This document shows, in pieces, positions 35,901 to 47,900 of a stretch of DNA of 64,000 nucleotides. The notes below the pieces were generated by a model. It ran no database searches, was not told the origin of the DNA, and was given only the letters and a program-made list of their open reading frames with translations. Origin of the DNA: Anthonomus grandis grandis (taxonomy: Eukaryota > Arthropoda > Insecta > Coleoptera > Curculionidae); the NCBI RefSeq assembly GCF_022605725.1, contig NC_065551.1, forward strand, positions 2,232,001 to 2,296,000. The letters are read 5' to 3'. A program made the position numbers and the translations under genes. The number at the start of each line of letters is the position of its first letter. Position 1 is the stretch's first letter.

Positions 35901-38900
35901 TAGTCAACTCATTTATTTACACACACACACTACGAAACACGATCACTTACTACTACTGGAAATATTTACAACTGCTTATGTTTGTTTTAAATCTCGCGCC
36001 AATGTTCCGAACTTCACTGCACTGAAAACTACTAAATACTTTTTCATAAATAGTCTCGTTATTTATTAGACAAATCTGGTATTCTAATATATTGTTATCG
36101 GAAACTTTGAACATAGATAAGAGGTTAAACGCTATCATTTCTTTTTTAGAGATTTAGTGCCAAACACTGTAGAAACTAAAGTGCACGCCACTGTGCAGAC
36201 TGCTCTACCTGCATTAAGCCATGTGATAGATTACTGTAGAGGATTTCCGGTGATTGCTAAGAAAGAGCTTACCCTCGCCATAAAAGTAAGTTTGTTACGT
36301 AAAAGAATATAATACTTCTGTTAAGTTTATATTTAAATTAAGTATATGACTTAGTGGTAGTTTTATTACTTTTCTGTTTTTACTAATCTATTAAAAAAAA
36401 TTAAATGTCTTAGAAATCATGATCTAAACTGAAGAAAGTGATAGAGGAGGCTATTTCTAATAAAAAAGTTTATATAAAAAACTTCCCCAAGAAAGTATCG
36501 CATCATTATGATTTTTTAACTCTAGAAAAAAAAATGTGTTGATTTTCATGTTTTCAGCTAGTTTAAGAATTTTGTATTGTTTGGATGAGTAAAAAACGCA
36601 AAATTAACAGGACGTCGAAAATTAGGTTCAAATATAATCTTTAATAACTTTTTTAGTATTGCATCGATTTTGATAATTTTTTGCCGAATTTTAGGCCGTT
36701 TTATTGTCATTATTTTTTCAAATCGAACCTACTAAATTTTCCAATAAATTTGTTATGATACAGGGGTTAATAAAAAGTCGCATTTTACTCTAAACTTTTA
36801 AACACCCCGTGGAAAAATTCACAACACAACAATGATTCTTTTTGCTGCATTTTCAAGACCCATTTTTTATTAACAGTTTATTTTTCGATTCATTCCGACA
36901 TCTGTATTCCTAAAGAAAAAACACTGACTCTAAGGAAATAATGCAATAATACTTTATTAGCAACAAAATTAAAAAATAAAATATGGATAACGGCGGTATT
37001 AAGATTTATAATTTTTTTCTAAAATCGGGTATTTCATGAGCTTGAGTAAAAACTCTCATTCAATTGAAGAAGCAATGGCATCTTGGGGTATTTGATTCCA
37101 CTCGTTTGTCGGTGCTTTTTCTAACGCAGCCAAAATTTGAAACTCTCCGTAGTTCTCCCTACCTCTTTTTTCCAGTATATTCCACAATTCTCAATAGGGT
37201 TGAGGTCTAGACTTCTTGAGGGCCAGCGCAATACATGAGCGTCAACGTCGATTAATTATTGCGTTGTTACTTGTGCTATGTGCGGTCGAGCATTGTCGTG
37301 CATCAAGAAAAAAATTTCTCCTATAAATGGCTTATAAGGTACCATATGTTATTTTAAGCACTCTCTAATGCATTTATTGGCGTTATTACCCCCTTGAAGG
37401 GTAATAAGGTCTATACAGGCTTTCAATCAAAAGCCACCCTACACCATCACCCCCCACGGTTCAAGGTACCGTGAACATCTGCCAGTCTTCTTACCAAAGC
37501 TGGAGCAGAGGCTGTTGGGCTTCGAAGAAATAGAAAAAAATGAAAAGTCGTCTTCAAGTTCTTCGAAGAAAGAAAGAATCCTAGGGTGCGTTTGTGGCCC
37601 TTCGTCTTCCCTGTCCTGGTCTACTTGAATAATAACCAGTTTGAAACTTTGTATCTCATCGGATATCGTAGTACGAAGATGGCCAAGCCTTTTTGTAATA
37701 CACCTAATCGGACGACCATGGTCTCGTAGAACAACGGCTGTGGAGTGTCAAAGGAGTGTCACACTCCTAAGTTCATCGTTTTTAAACGTATCGCTTACGC
37801 AACAGCTCCGAAACACACTTTCAAAAATAACTTAAGAAACGCTCCAAAAAACTAAAAAATGTATAGCAAAATTAAACTTTATAAATTGGAGTATAAATCG
37901 AAAAAGACAATATCGACGAATAAAAACGATAAAAACTACTTTGAAATTATAAAAAAAAATTGTAACGTGTGTTGTCTTTCCTGGTGCGTATCACATGTCA
38001 ACAACGCACATACGGGTGTTTGCGAGATCTGCGCGGCCAAAAGTTAGTTTTTCAAACTATCAAACTAGGTAAAAAAAACGACGGCATAGGATAAGCAACT
38101 AATCCAAGAATAACACCCCACCTTTCACGCCTTGCTCCCGTGCGCACCATTCGTCCAGCGTTAGTTTGAAGTCGAACGTCGCTCGTGCTGTTACTTTTGT
38201 TTCTCGCATTTTTCTCAATTCGCTACGCTTTCAGTGAATATTAATAATAGTTGTGCCTTTATTTTGGACGCGGTAGTGATGGATTTGGATAGACCAGGTA
38301 AGAATCCACTAATTTCGATATAATTTAAATTGTTCTAAAATATTTTTATTTAGTTAATAAAATTTAAACCGTAACAAGTATTATGAAGATTTTTTTGGGT
38401 ATTATTTTTGCTTACTAATGGATTTGATATACTTTCCACCTAGATCCAGCTATTATTTCTATTACGATTAAAGGTTTTAGTCCTGTAGAAGTAAATGTTT
38501 TTATAATTAGTCGCGGAAAAGCGCGGATAAGTACTACTAGGGCACATTGAATTGATTTGTTTTTATCTGAATAAAAATAAAATAAAAACATTGTTATTGT
38601 AAGAGTAATAACAGGCGAACATTTTTTTGTTATAGATTGCCAAGGTCCCTCGGGAGTAAAACTAGTGACCCGTAGAAACATGTTCGACCGTATGCAGGCC
38701 CTGGGTCTACCAAGTTTGGAAGAAAAACTAAATGCTTTGAAGGATCAAATTTTGTCCTGTGACAATTTTACAGAAGATCAAATTGAAAGTTTTAAAGCCA
38801 GTTTTGCACGTTTTAAATCACAAACGAAGCAAAGGTGGGTAAAGGCCCATAAGAAGGAAGACGTGTTTTTAAAATACAATCAATCATGGTTAGAAGGAAC

Positions 38901-41900
38901 TATTGAAATTCCCGTGGTTATTCAAAAAAGGCCAGGCCGACCACCTAAGATGTTTGAAGAATCAAGTGAAAGGACTAAAAGAGGAAAAACCGAAGAAATA
39001 CGGGCTTCATTAGCCAAGGAAGTTATCATTCATGCTGCTCAGGTTGAGTTGCCAAAAAGCGGAAAACGCGATGCTTCCGACATACTAAAGGAAATAACCA
39101 CAAGTAGCCCGTTACGTGCTACTAAATATAAGAAGGCGTTTTCAGAAACAAAAACCAAAGAGCCTACCCAACTTGCTCCATTGGAGGCGCTATCAATGTT
39201 TGTGGAAGCAGATTTAACTCGAAGACAATATGAGGTAATCCGAAATACGAACAAAAAGTTTTTTCCTTGTTACAGTCTTTTACAAAAAGAAAAACAAAAA
39301 TGTTACCCACCAACAGAAGAATGCAACGTAACCAATACTAGTGCCGAAAGTAATTTGCAAGCTTTGGTTGATCTCACCGTAATGTGTTTATCTACCTACC
39401 TGAACGAAGTCCTAATAACGCTGAGAGAGGAAGAAAAAGACAGTTTAAAGGTTATTTGCAAATGGGGCTGTGATGGCTCACAACAATGTCAATTCAAACA
39501 AAAATTTGAAAATGACGCCGACTCAGACGCTAACATATTTCAAAGCTGTTTTGTACCTCTAAGACTAGTTTGTGGTAAAGAAGGTAAAAATATAGTCTGG
39601 GAAAATCCTACTCCCTCATCTCCCAGGTACTGTAGACCAATAAGGTTTCGATTCGTAAAAGAAAGTACAGATGTTACGCAGGAAGAAATTGAGTATATAA
39701 ATAAGTCTATACAGGGACTTCAACCAACACGTGTTAATTTACAAGAAAAAGAATTGTTAGTTAGGCATGTCTTTATCATGGCAATGGTGGATGGAAAGGT
39801 CTGCAATGCAGCTACAGGCACTAAATCAACCAGCAAGTGCTATATATGTGGTGCAACCTCCAAAGAATTTAACCAGTTAAATCTAGAAAAGCCAGTCTGT
39901 TCTGAAGCTTTAGAGTTTGGACTCTCAATTTTACATGCGAGAATTCGCTTTTTCGAAACTATCCTCCACTTGGCATATAAATTGCCGGTGAAAAAATACA
40001 GAGAACGAAAGACCGAAACAGAAAAAAGTATGGAAAAGGAGAGAAAGCTGGAAATTCAGGAAAGATTTCGCCGAGAAACTGGACTCTTAGTGGATATGCC
40101 AAAGGCTAATTTCGGCAATACAAATGACGGCAACACAAGCAGGAGGTTTTTCGAGGACCCAAAACTGTCATCAGAAATAACTGGCATTAACTATGAGCTA
40201 ATCTATAGACTAAAAATAATTTTGGAAGTAATTTCAAGTGGTTATATAATTAATCATGAAAAATACAACATATATGCATTGGAAACTGCTAGGTTATATG
40301 TTAGTTTGTACCCTTGGCACCCAATGAGTCCAACTATGCATAAAGTACTTATTCATGGTGCAGTTATAATAAAAAATGCATTATTGCCCATTGGACAGCT
40401 CTCCGAAGAGGCTGCAGAAGCCCGAAATAAACATTTCCGAGCATACCGTCAAGATTTTGCCCGAAAATTCTCCAGGAAGGGCTGCAACAGGGACATTTTT
40501 AATCGGCTTCTTTTAAGTTCCGATCCGGTATTAAGTGGCATAAGGAAAGTAAACAGAAGAAAATTGGGATCTTTTCTACCAGAAACCATAACACTTTTGA
40601 TGCCTGCCAGTCCTCCAGACAGCGTAACTACTGCAGATCCATCAGACAGCGAAGATGATATTTTATTTGACGAATGTTAGTTTTTTTATCATTATTAATT
40701 TTATTATTATTAATTTTTTTTATATTAAATATACTTGACTTATTAAAATAAGATGTTATTTACTTTAAAATATCCTTTGGCATAGATAAAAACAGAAAAA
40801 TAATTTTGGCCGCATAGATTAATGAAATACCCCTATGTGCAACGTTATGGCATACTTTTTATTGTTGGCAAAAAACGTTAACTTGCCAGAGAGATCTAAA
40901 GCTGCTAGGTTATTTATATATACAATAAAGAGTAGGGGACCCAATACAGAGCACTGGGGTACATCAGGTATAATGGGATTAAATGCAGATGTCACCTCAC
41001 CTTCACTACCGGCACCCTGTTGTCTTCCTTCAAAATATGATGAAAACCAGTTCAGAGCCCCTGCACCCACACGAATACAATTTATCAATGATGATTTACG
41101 CAATCGGAAGCTTAAGCAAGGTCACAAAACACAGCTACAGTAAAAAATTTGTAATTTACCTGTGTATACATATTCTAACAACTCATACACTACATCATTT
41201 GTGCTGGTGTTGCTTCGAAAGCCAAACTGAGAACAACAATTTTTTTCGTTCTAGAATGTCGATAAAACGGACGTTATTTAGCCAAAGACTACATAATTTT
41301 TGAAAGAACTGAATCTTTGTTATCAGTTTTTCGTTTTTCTTTGTTATAAGATGGAAGCTTGCCAGACATTTATCACTTCCACCTTTGTGTATTGGAATGA
41401 ACACAGAAGATTTTAGTTCATCAGGAAAAATCCCTTCAGAAAAAGAACAATTTATTAAATGTGCCAATGTCTCAATGACTTTAAAAGGCAGGTTTTCGAG
41501 AATCTTTGTAGTATTTCATTTAAGCCTGAAGATTTTTTATTAATACTTTTTAATATTTTTGCAACCTCTTCTGGAGATATAGGCTTAAAGTAAAAACTGT
41601 TAGAGGGTGTATTTCCATAGAATTTCTTTGGGGAGCTAGTAGAGGGTAAGTGTTTGATAGTGTTTTCCGCTAAAGTAATGTAAAAGTCATTAAGTTTTTC
41701 AGCAATAGTGACAGGCTCTGATATTACTGTATTATCAACTATGACTTCTATGGATTTGTTTGGCTTCTTCTTCCGACCAGCAATATTAGTTATAATAGAC
41801 CAAGTTTTGCGCTTCGAATTTCGAGAAATTACAATTTTCTTGGGATAGAATCTATTTTTAGCCTTACCTTTGTCTATATTCTGTAAATTTTGCAAGATAA

Positions 41901-44900
41901 GAAAGGCATCTGTTATTTTTGCAAGAGACTCTAATTGCCGGTGTAATGAATTCTTTTTCGTAACTTTCTTAAACAGAAATACGGAATTAAAGACTGTTGG
42001 TGTAAAATTTTTGGTTAGTAGTTTATATTTACTTTTATTCTGGACTTCTTTAACCTTGTTGTTGCAGTTTTTTACATCCATTACAATTCGTAGCGTTGGC
42101 CTTGTCCGCTGGTAGGGTCTTGGTGACTCTTTTTAGATCTGATTGCTAATTTTACTTTCAAATTCTTAATTATTGTAGTTTCTCGTTTACGCAATAAGTT
42201 ACAATAATTGATTTATAGAAAAACATATTATATAAACAGTAAACTCATGTTTTTTTTGTGTTATGTTTATTCCTGGCTTGCTATTTTGTAAATAGTAAAT
42301 CCATTATTTGATCGCAAAGCATTCTATGAAAATGATTTTTTTTTCACAAAATAGTTGGTTATATTTAATTAAAGTTAATTAAATTTAACTTTTTCATTGA
42401 AAATGCCCTCAGTAGCAGTAATATTTTTTTAAAAGCCGTTTTTTTTTAACTATATTTTAATTTTTGGCTATATATGGTACAATTCTTTCTAACTGTGATT
42501 ATGTTCGTGATTTGGGTGTCACTATTGACAAGAAGCTTAATTTTTGCAATCATATCGGTAATATCATAAAGTCATCCTTAAAATCTCTTGGTTTTATTAT
42601 TAAATTCCCTAATAGAATCGCGATTACTTTATGTGGCTCCACTCTGGTATCCAAACTATAACGTAAATTTCTGAAACATATCGCTTTTAAAACTGATGGA
42701 ATTTATCCAGAACAAGCATACGATCAGCACTTGTTACTCAGCAGATTCAATATGCTTTCCCTTCATCAGGAAACCATTTGTGCAGGTTTGCTTTTTGTTT
42801 TCAAATTATGTAATGGTCATATTAACTGCCCGGAATTGCTAGCAGCTCTACACTTTGTTGTGCCTTACATTAATACTAAAAGACAAAACATTTTTTACTT
42901 ACAAACACATAGCACAAGTTTAGCAAAGAAAGAGCCTTTATACAGAGCATGCTCTTGGTTTAACTTGGTCCATTTAAGTCTGGATGTCGATCTCTTTAAT
43001 ATGTCTTCTCGTCATTTAAAATAATTAGGGGAGCGGGGGGAATTCGAGCCACTTAATGCATTATTGTCAATAGAAATATAAAAAAAAACTTTCAAGTTCT
43101 TTCAAACATACCAGCGTTTAAAAGGATTTTTTAATGTTACATTTTAATAATAGTTGTGGAAAAAATGAATTTATTTCTTTTTATAAAAAAACTTTTTAAA
43201 AAAGTGCGTTTGGCTCTCATTTCCCACAACGATTGAGTAATAAGAGCCAGATTTATTATTGTAGTCTTTAAGATCTTTTGTCGTCACAAATAATGCATCT
43301 AACATGAGCGGCGCTGTCGCTAAGATCATCGCACCACGTCGTCACAAATATATTTTTCACTTATCTCTTCGTCTTCTGAAGATGACGATTCTTCAGCAAC
43401 TTGTCTTTTGTTGATGCCTTTTTTGTAAACAACCTTTCCTTTTACATATTTAATATATTTATTAACTGGTTTTGACTCCGTTTCGGACACATATTTGCTA
43501 ATAACTGTTTTCTTCAAAGGTTCTTCATCTTCTGATGACCACAATTCGTCTGCTCCTACTTGTCGTTTAGCACTTTCTATTTTGCTGTTCTTTTTAGTTT
43601 TGTTTATGTTCTCTGTTTTTATGCCTTTACATGTTCTTTTTTTTCATCACGTTCTTGTTTCTTTCGCTTTTTTTCTTCAAAAAATATCTTCATAGGTGCC
43701 TGGGTAAAAATTTCGGAATGCTGTTTTCTTGTTTGTCTTAAGTTCTTGCTTTTATTATCGTCTTTTTGAGGCAATGGGGATATTATAGAAAGGAGATCAA
43801 ACATGGATGATGTATTAATGGACTGATCAGATTCATCTTGCCATGTCGAACAACCTGGTACGGGATCGCATGATCGACTACTATAATCTTTTGTTGGTGT
43901 TTTATGAATCACAGGAGACCGTGTCTGATTTTGGGCATTGTCTTTGCTGTTTTCTTCTGTTATTTTAGAGCTACTTGCCGGTGATCTTGTCTTTTCATTA
44001 GTATCCACGCAAGCTAGTGGCACACAATTATAGACAAAATCAGCATCAGTAAAGATATCTGGCTGGTATGGAAAAATACCTGTGCATCTGAACCCTGATA
44101 TTCCCTTTTCCAAAGAAGCAACTTTGGAATAAGCTTTGTTAAAAAGACTTGCAACATCATATGGAGTGATTTGTGTGAGGTTATTTGACTTCATGTAATT
44201 GTCACATTCTTTATAGTAGGACTTCTTTAGTGGACCATAAAATGTTATACATCTAACGACTGCATCCGATGTGATGAATGTGCTGGAAGGGACAGTATCG
44301 TAATGAAATTTTTTTTGCAGTAATTGTAACTTTCAAGTGTTGCATGACTAGAATGATTATTTAGAATAAGTAATACTGGTTCATCACGATTGGGCTTAAC
44401 AAATTTTACAAAATGCCTAAGCCACAATTCGAACATTTCCTCATTAGTCCAGCCGTTAAAAGTAACCTGTTATTCCGCATCTGGAGGCCGATCCTTAGCA
44501 AGTAGTGGAGAAAATCGTCTTCTGGGGAATATAAAAAATGGGGGCACAAACGATCCGGCAGCGCTCATGCAACAAATTACAGTAATGTTTTTGCCACGCT
44601 CCCAACTAGTTGCCGAACCTACCGTTTTTTGACCTTTTCTAGCCAATATAGTTCCAGGTTCTTGAACCGTCGTTATTCCCGTTTCATCCATATTAAAAAT
44701 ATTGGACTTCTTGAAATTCTGTTTAGACAAAACCGTGTAAAGATTGTCGAAAAAGCGAGTTACCTCGTCCTTGTTAAAACCCTTGATGTGGTTTAAACTC
44801 GTGGCCTCAGGTTTACGAATGCTGATCGTGGAATTCCGTTCCGAAGTTTTCCTAAACTTTGCAGTTGTCCTTTTTTCAATCGTTTCTGCAATGTTTGGTA

Positions 44901-47900
44901 TGGAATTCACAACGCACGGCTGCTTTTCTGATAGCTCCTGATCCTTCGCCGACCAATTGCGCCGCTTTTTGTCGGTCTTCCAGGGTCCAAGCCGCCTTCT
45001 CAGTTTTCCTTTTCCAATTTCGAGGCATTTCATGGTTCTAAGCATTTCAGCGCTCTTCTCAGCATTTCATGGCTCTAATTACCCCAGTTTGGGGTAATTA
45101 GCTCTAATTACCCCAAACTGGGGTAATTAGAGCCACGATATGGCTCCAATTACCCCAACTAACGCCATCTTAATTTTAGTTTCCTAATTAAAACAGTTAA
45201 TGCTAACAGCAAAACAAACACGTTTCTTGAATCTAAATGTATCTCTAAGTAATACAACCAAAGGAGAAAGCATAATAACTCATAATTCAAAACTTACCTT
45301 CAAATTTCGTATTGCGTGTCTTTAGAGTAAAATTTGCGAATACCGACAAACGTATCGGAAGACTGCCGAAAGTGAACTGATTTAGATGTAACCGTTCAAA
45401 GGTTCAAAGTAGTTTGAAAGCATCAAGGTTAAATGTTAGCTGCGTTCCAAAATTACATTACGCACATCATGGCGTAAATAACGAGGTGGCTCCCATTACC
45501 CGCTGGCTCCTATTCCCCCCGCTCCCCTATTGTCAAATAATATCGTAAACCTATTTAGTTAATATGCCTCTTATTGATATTTTTTCTTCTTGAACATATT
45601 TTATGATTACCTATTAGTTATATTTTTATATATGATTATTATTATTTTTCATGATATATAAATTTTTATTACTTATAATTTGATATATTGTCTTAGTGAT
45701 TAGGATTAGATTCCTGTTAGACAATAAATATATTTGAATATGAATATCGACAGTAAATTTCCTTCTTTATGCCTCCTATTTTTCGGAATCAGAACTAAAC
45801 ATTTATAAGCACTTAAAATGGAGAGAAACTGTAGTAGGTTTAGGACCTCAAATAAACCTGATTTTGTTTCAAAAGAAATGCCGACTTGTCCATTTAATAT
45901 ATTTATACGAATTTATTTAGGCCATCTTTAGGGCTCTTGCTATTTAAAAAACTAGTTTTTGTCAATTGATAAAATAAGAAAACGTTATGATGCATTATAT
46001 TCATGGCAACAAACTCAAAACAAAAACACCACGACATGTGTTATTATCGTGGTGTTAAATAAAGGTCGAAACGTCGGCATTTCTTTTGGAACAAAATCAG
46101 TTTTATTTGACGTCCTAAATCTGCCACACTTTCTCCATAAATATTAAACTAATTTTTTTTAAATAAAACTACCATTTTTATCGTTTTAGCCAACATTGGA
46201 TCACGCCTTACTTTTATTTCCGGTCTACGTAAAATATGCAGAGACACACAATGTATTTTCACAATTTTTCATGTCGGTTTTGAAAAATCTGCAGTCTCAG
46301 ATTGGAGCAGAATTTACTAAAAACGCCATGCATATATTTCTGCAGGTAGCTGTTGGGTAAGTGATTTGTAGTTTTATGAAAGTCATTTGAAAAAATTTAA
46401 AATACTCAAAAATATATAAAAATTAACTATAGTATTGGCCAAAATTATAGTAACTTTTAGAAAAATATAAATTACTTACAAACCATTATTACAATATTTA
46501 TTTACTATTGTTGTTAATTATTTAGCTTATATTTATTAACAAAAATAATGTAGCATTTTTAAATGCATTTATTTAAATAAAACAAAGTATAAATATGAAT
46601 ACAAAAGAATGCGAAATATTTTTACCCAGATTATTCGTAAAGAAAAGAAGACTTATTAGGAATTTTTGTCACGTTCGCAAAATCAAAAAGTTATTTGGAA
46701 AACACTTGATGAAATGAATGTTTATAATAAGAAAAAAGATAAGAATTTGGGTCTACCTTTGTAATTTAAGGATGCAGAACAAATTAATAAATTAATGCTG
46801 TTAATGTTTTTGGTGAATTCTTGATGTAACTGAACTTGATGGGAATGATATTTATTTTTTTGTGGCCTTTTCCTACGGACGATTTCTGAATTTGTACTTA
46901 TTTCTCTTACTCTAATTTCCGGATTTTCTACAACCGGCTTAGTAAATGTCAATTTGATTTCTTCATTTAAAACTGTTTTTGTTCTATTTTGTTTTTTGTA
47001 CTCTACGCTTCAAGTATGCTCAAGTAAAAAATAACGTTGTAATGCTGTGGCGTTAACTTTACATTGTTACTATTTTGCCAAGAATTTGCAGACGGTAGCT
47101 CAGAATTATTAGAGGCTTGGGATTGTTCGAAGGTTCACTTATGACTGGCTATTAAAGAATCTAAACTTGATTATAACTATTAAATAAGAGGGCGCCACTT
47201 AGTTTTTTTTTTATAAATGAAAGAAAACTAAGAAAAAGACTTGGTATATAGGTTTCAATTAACAATTAAATAATAGATAAAGTAGATTTAAAGAGGCAAA
47301 AAAATATCTTAACAATACAACCAAATTATATTTGCATCAAAGATATGTATACACCTCATGTTCTAATCTGTTAAATGTTAATAATTTATTATGAATTAAA
47401 AGATGAATAATGTTGATTCGATTAAAATAAGTTTGACAAAAGTAACATTTAAATTATGATTTCGCTATTAGGTAGATTTCAGCACTTGAAAAATAAATTG
47501 CAATTATTAAAGTTTTATTGTATATATTTATAGTACGCAGGGGAAAGTTCATGAACCTTTTTACCTAAGGCATTTCAGCCTTAATCGAGTTATATCTATT
47601 TAACTACCAAAAAAGGTACTGAAAAATACTGAACAAAAAATAACTAAAATTATAGATAAGAAATTGACGTAATCAATTATGATATTGATTAAATATTTGT
47701 AGCAATAAATTGAAATTAAAAGTATATTAATAAAAATTTAAATAAGTGAGACAAATCTATGGTTAGTAATATTTAAATAAATGGAATAAAGTGGCCTGTA
47801 TATTCCTCCAACAAATGAACGGCTAGCCTTCAAAATCGAGGCTGTGAATGTATTCCATTTGTAGCTTCGCTATCCGGACTGGGAACCTCTAATACTAGCT

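Larger units (their letters stand above)
43028..45527 (-). mobile_element. Pogo/Tigger-type transposon
   Basis: Ends GGGGAGCGGGGGGAATTCGA (left) and, in complement, GGGGAGCGGGGGGAATAGGA (right), flanked by TA at 43026-43027 and 45528-45529. 2500 bp. The transposase relic is on the minus strand. Motifs of type GGCTCNNATTNCCCC repeat near both ends and in a 64-bp palindrome at 45071-45134. Confidence 0.9.
42460..45750 (+). mobile_element. LINE 3' end interrupted by a pogo-type element
   Basis: The + strand frames at 42464-42661 (VRDLGVTIDKKLNFCNHIGN) and 42731-43024 (GLLFVFKLCNGHINCPELLA) are the RT C-terminus of a jockey/CR1-type LINE. The pogo element occupies 43028-45527. The 3' UTR resumes at 45530 and ends around 45750 with a short repeated TTGAATATGAATAT-type tail. 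Confidence 0.78.

Noticed and set aside
38415..38681. 88-codon minus-strand frame
   Set aside because: It overlaps the Transib intron and first exon boundary on the opposite strand, with no recognisable motif.
43495..43769. Phe/Ser-rich + strand frames
   Set aside because: Antisense of the Lys- and acid-rich C-terminus of the pogo transposase relic.
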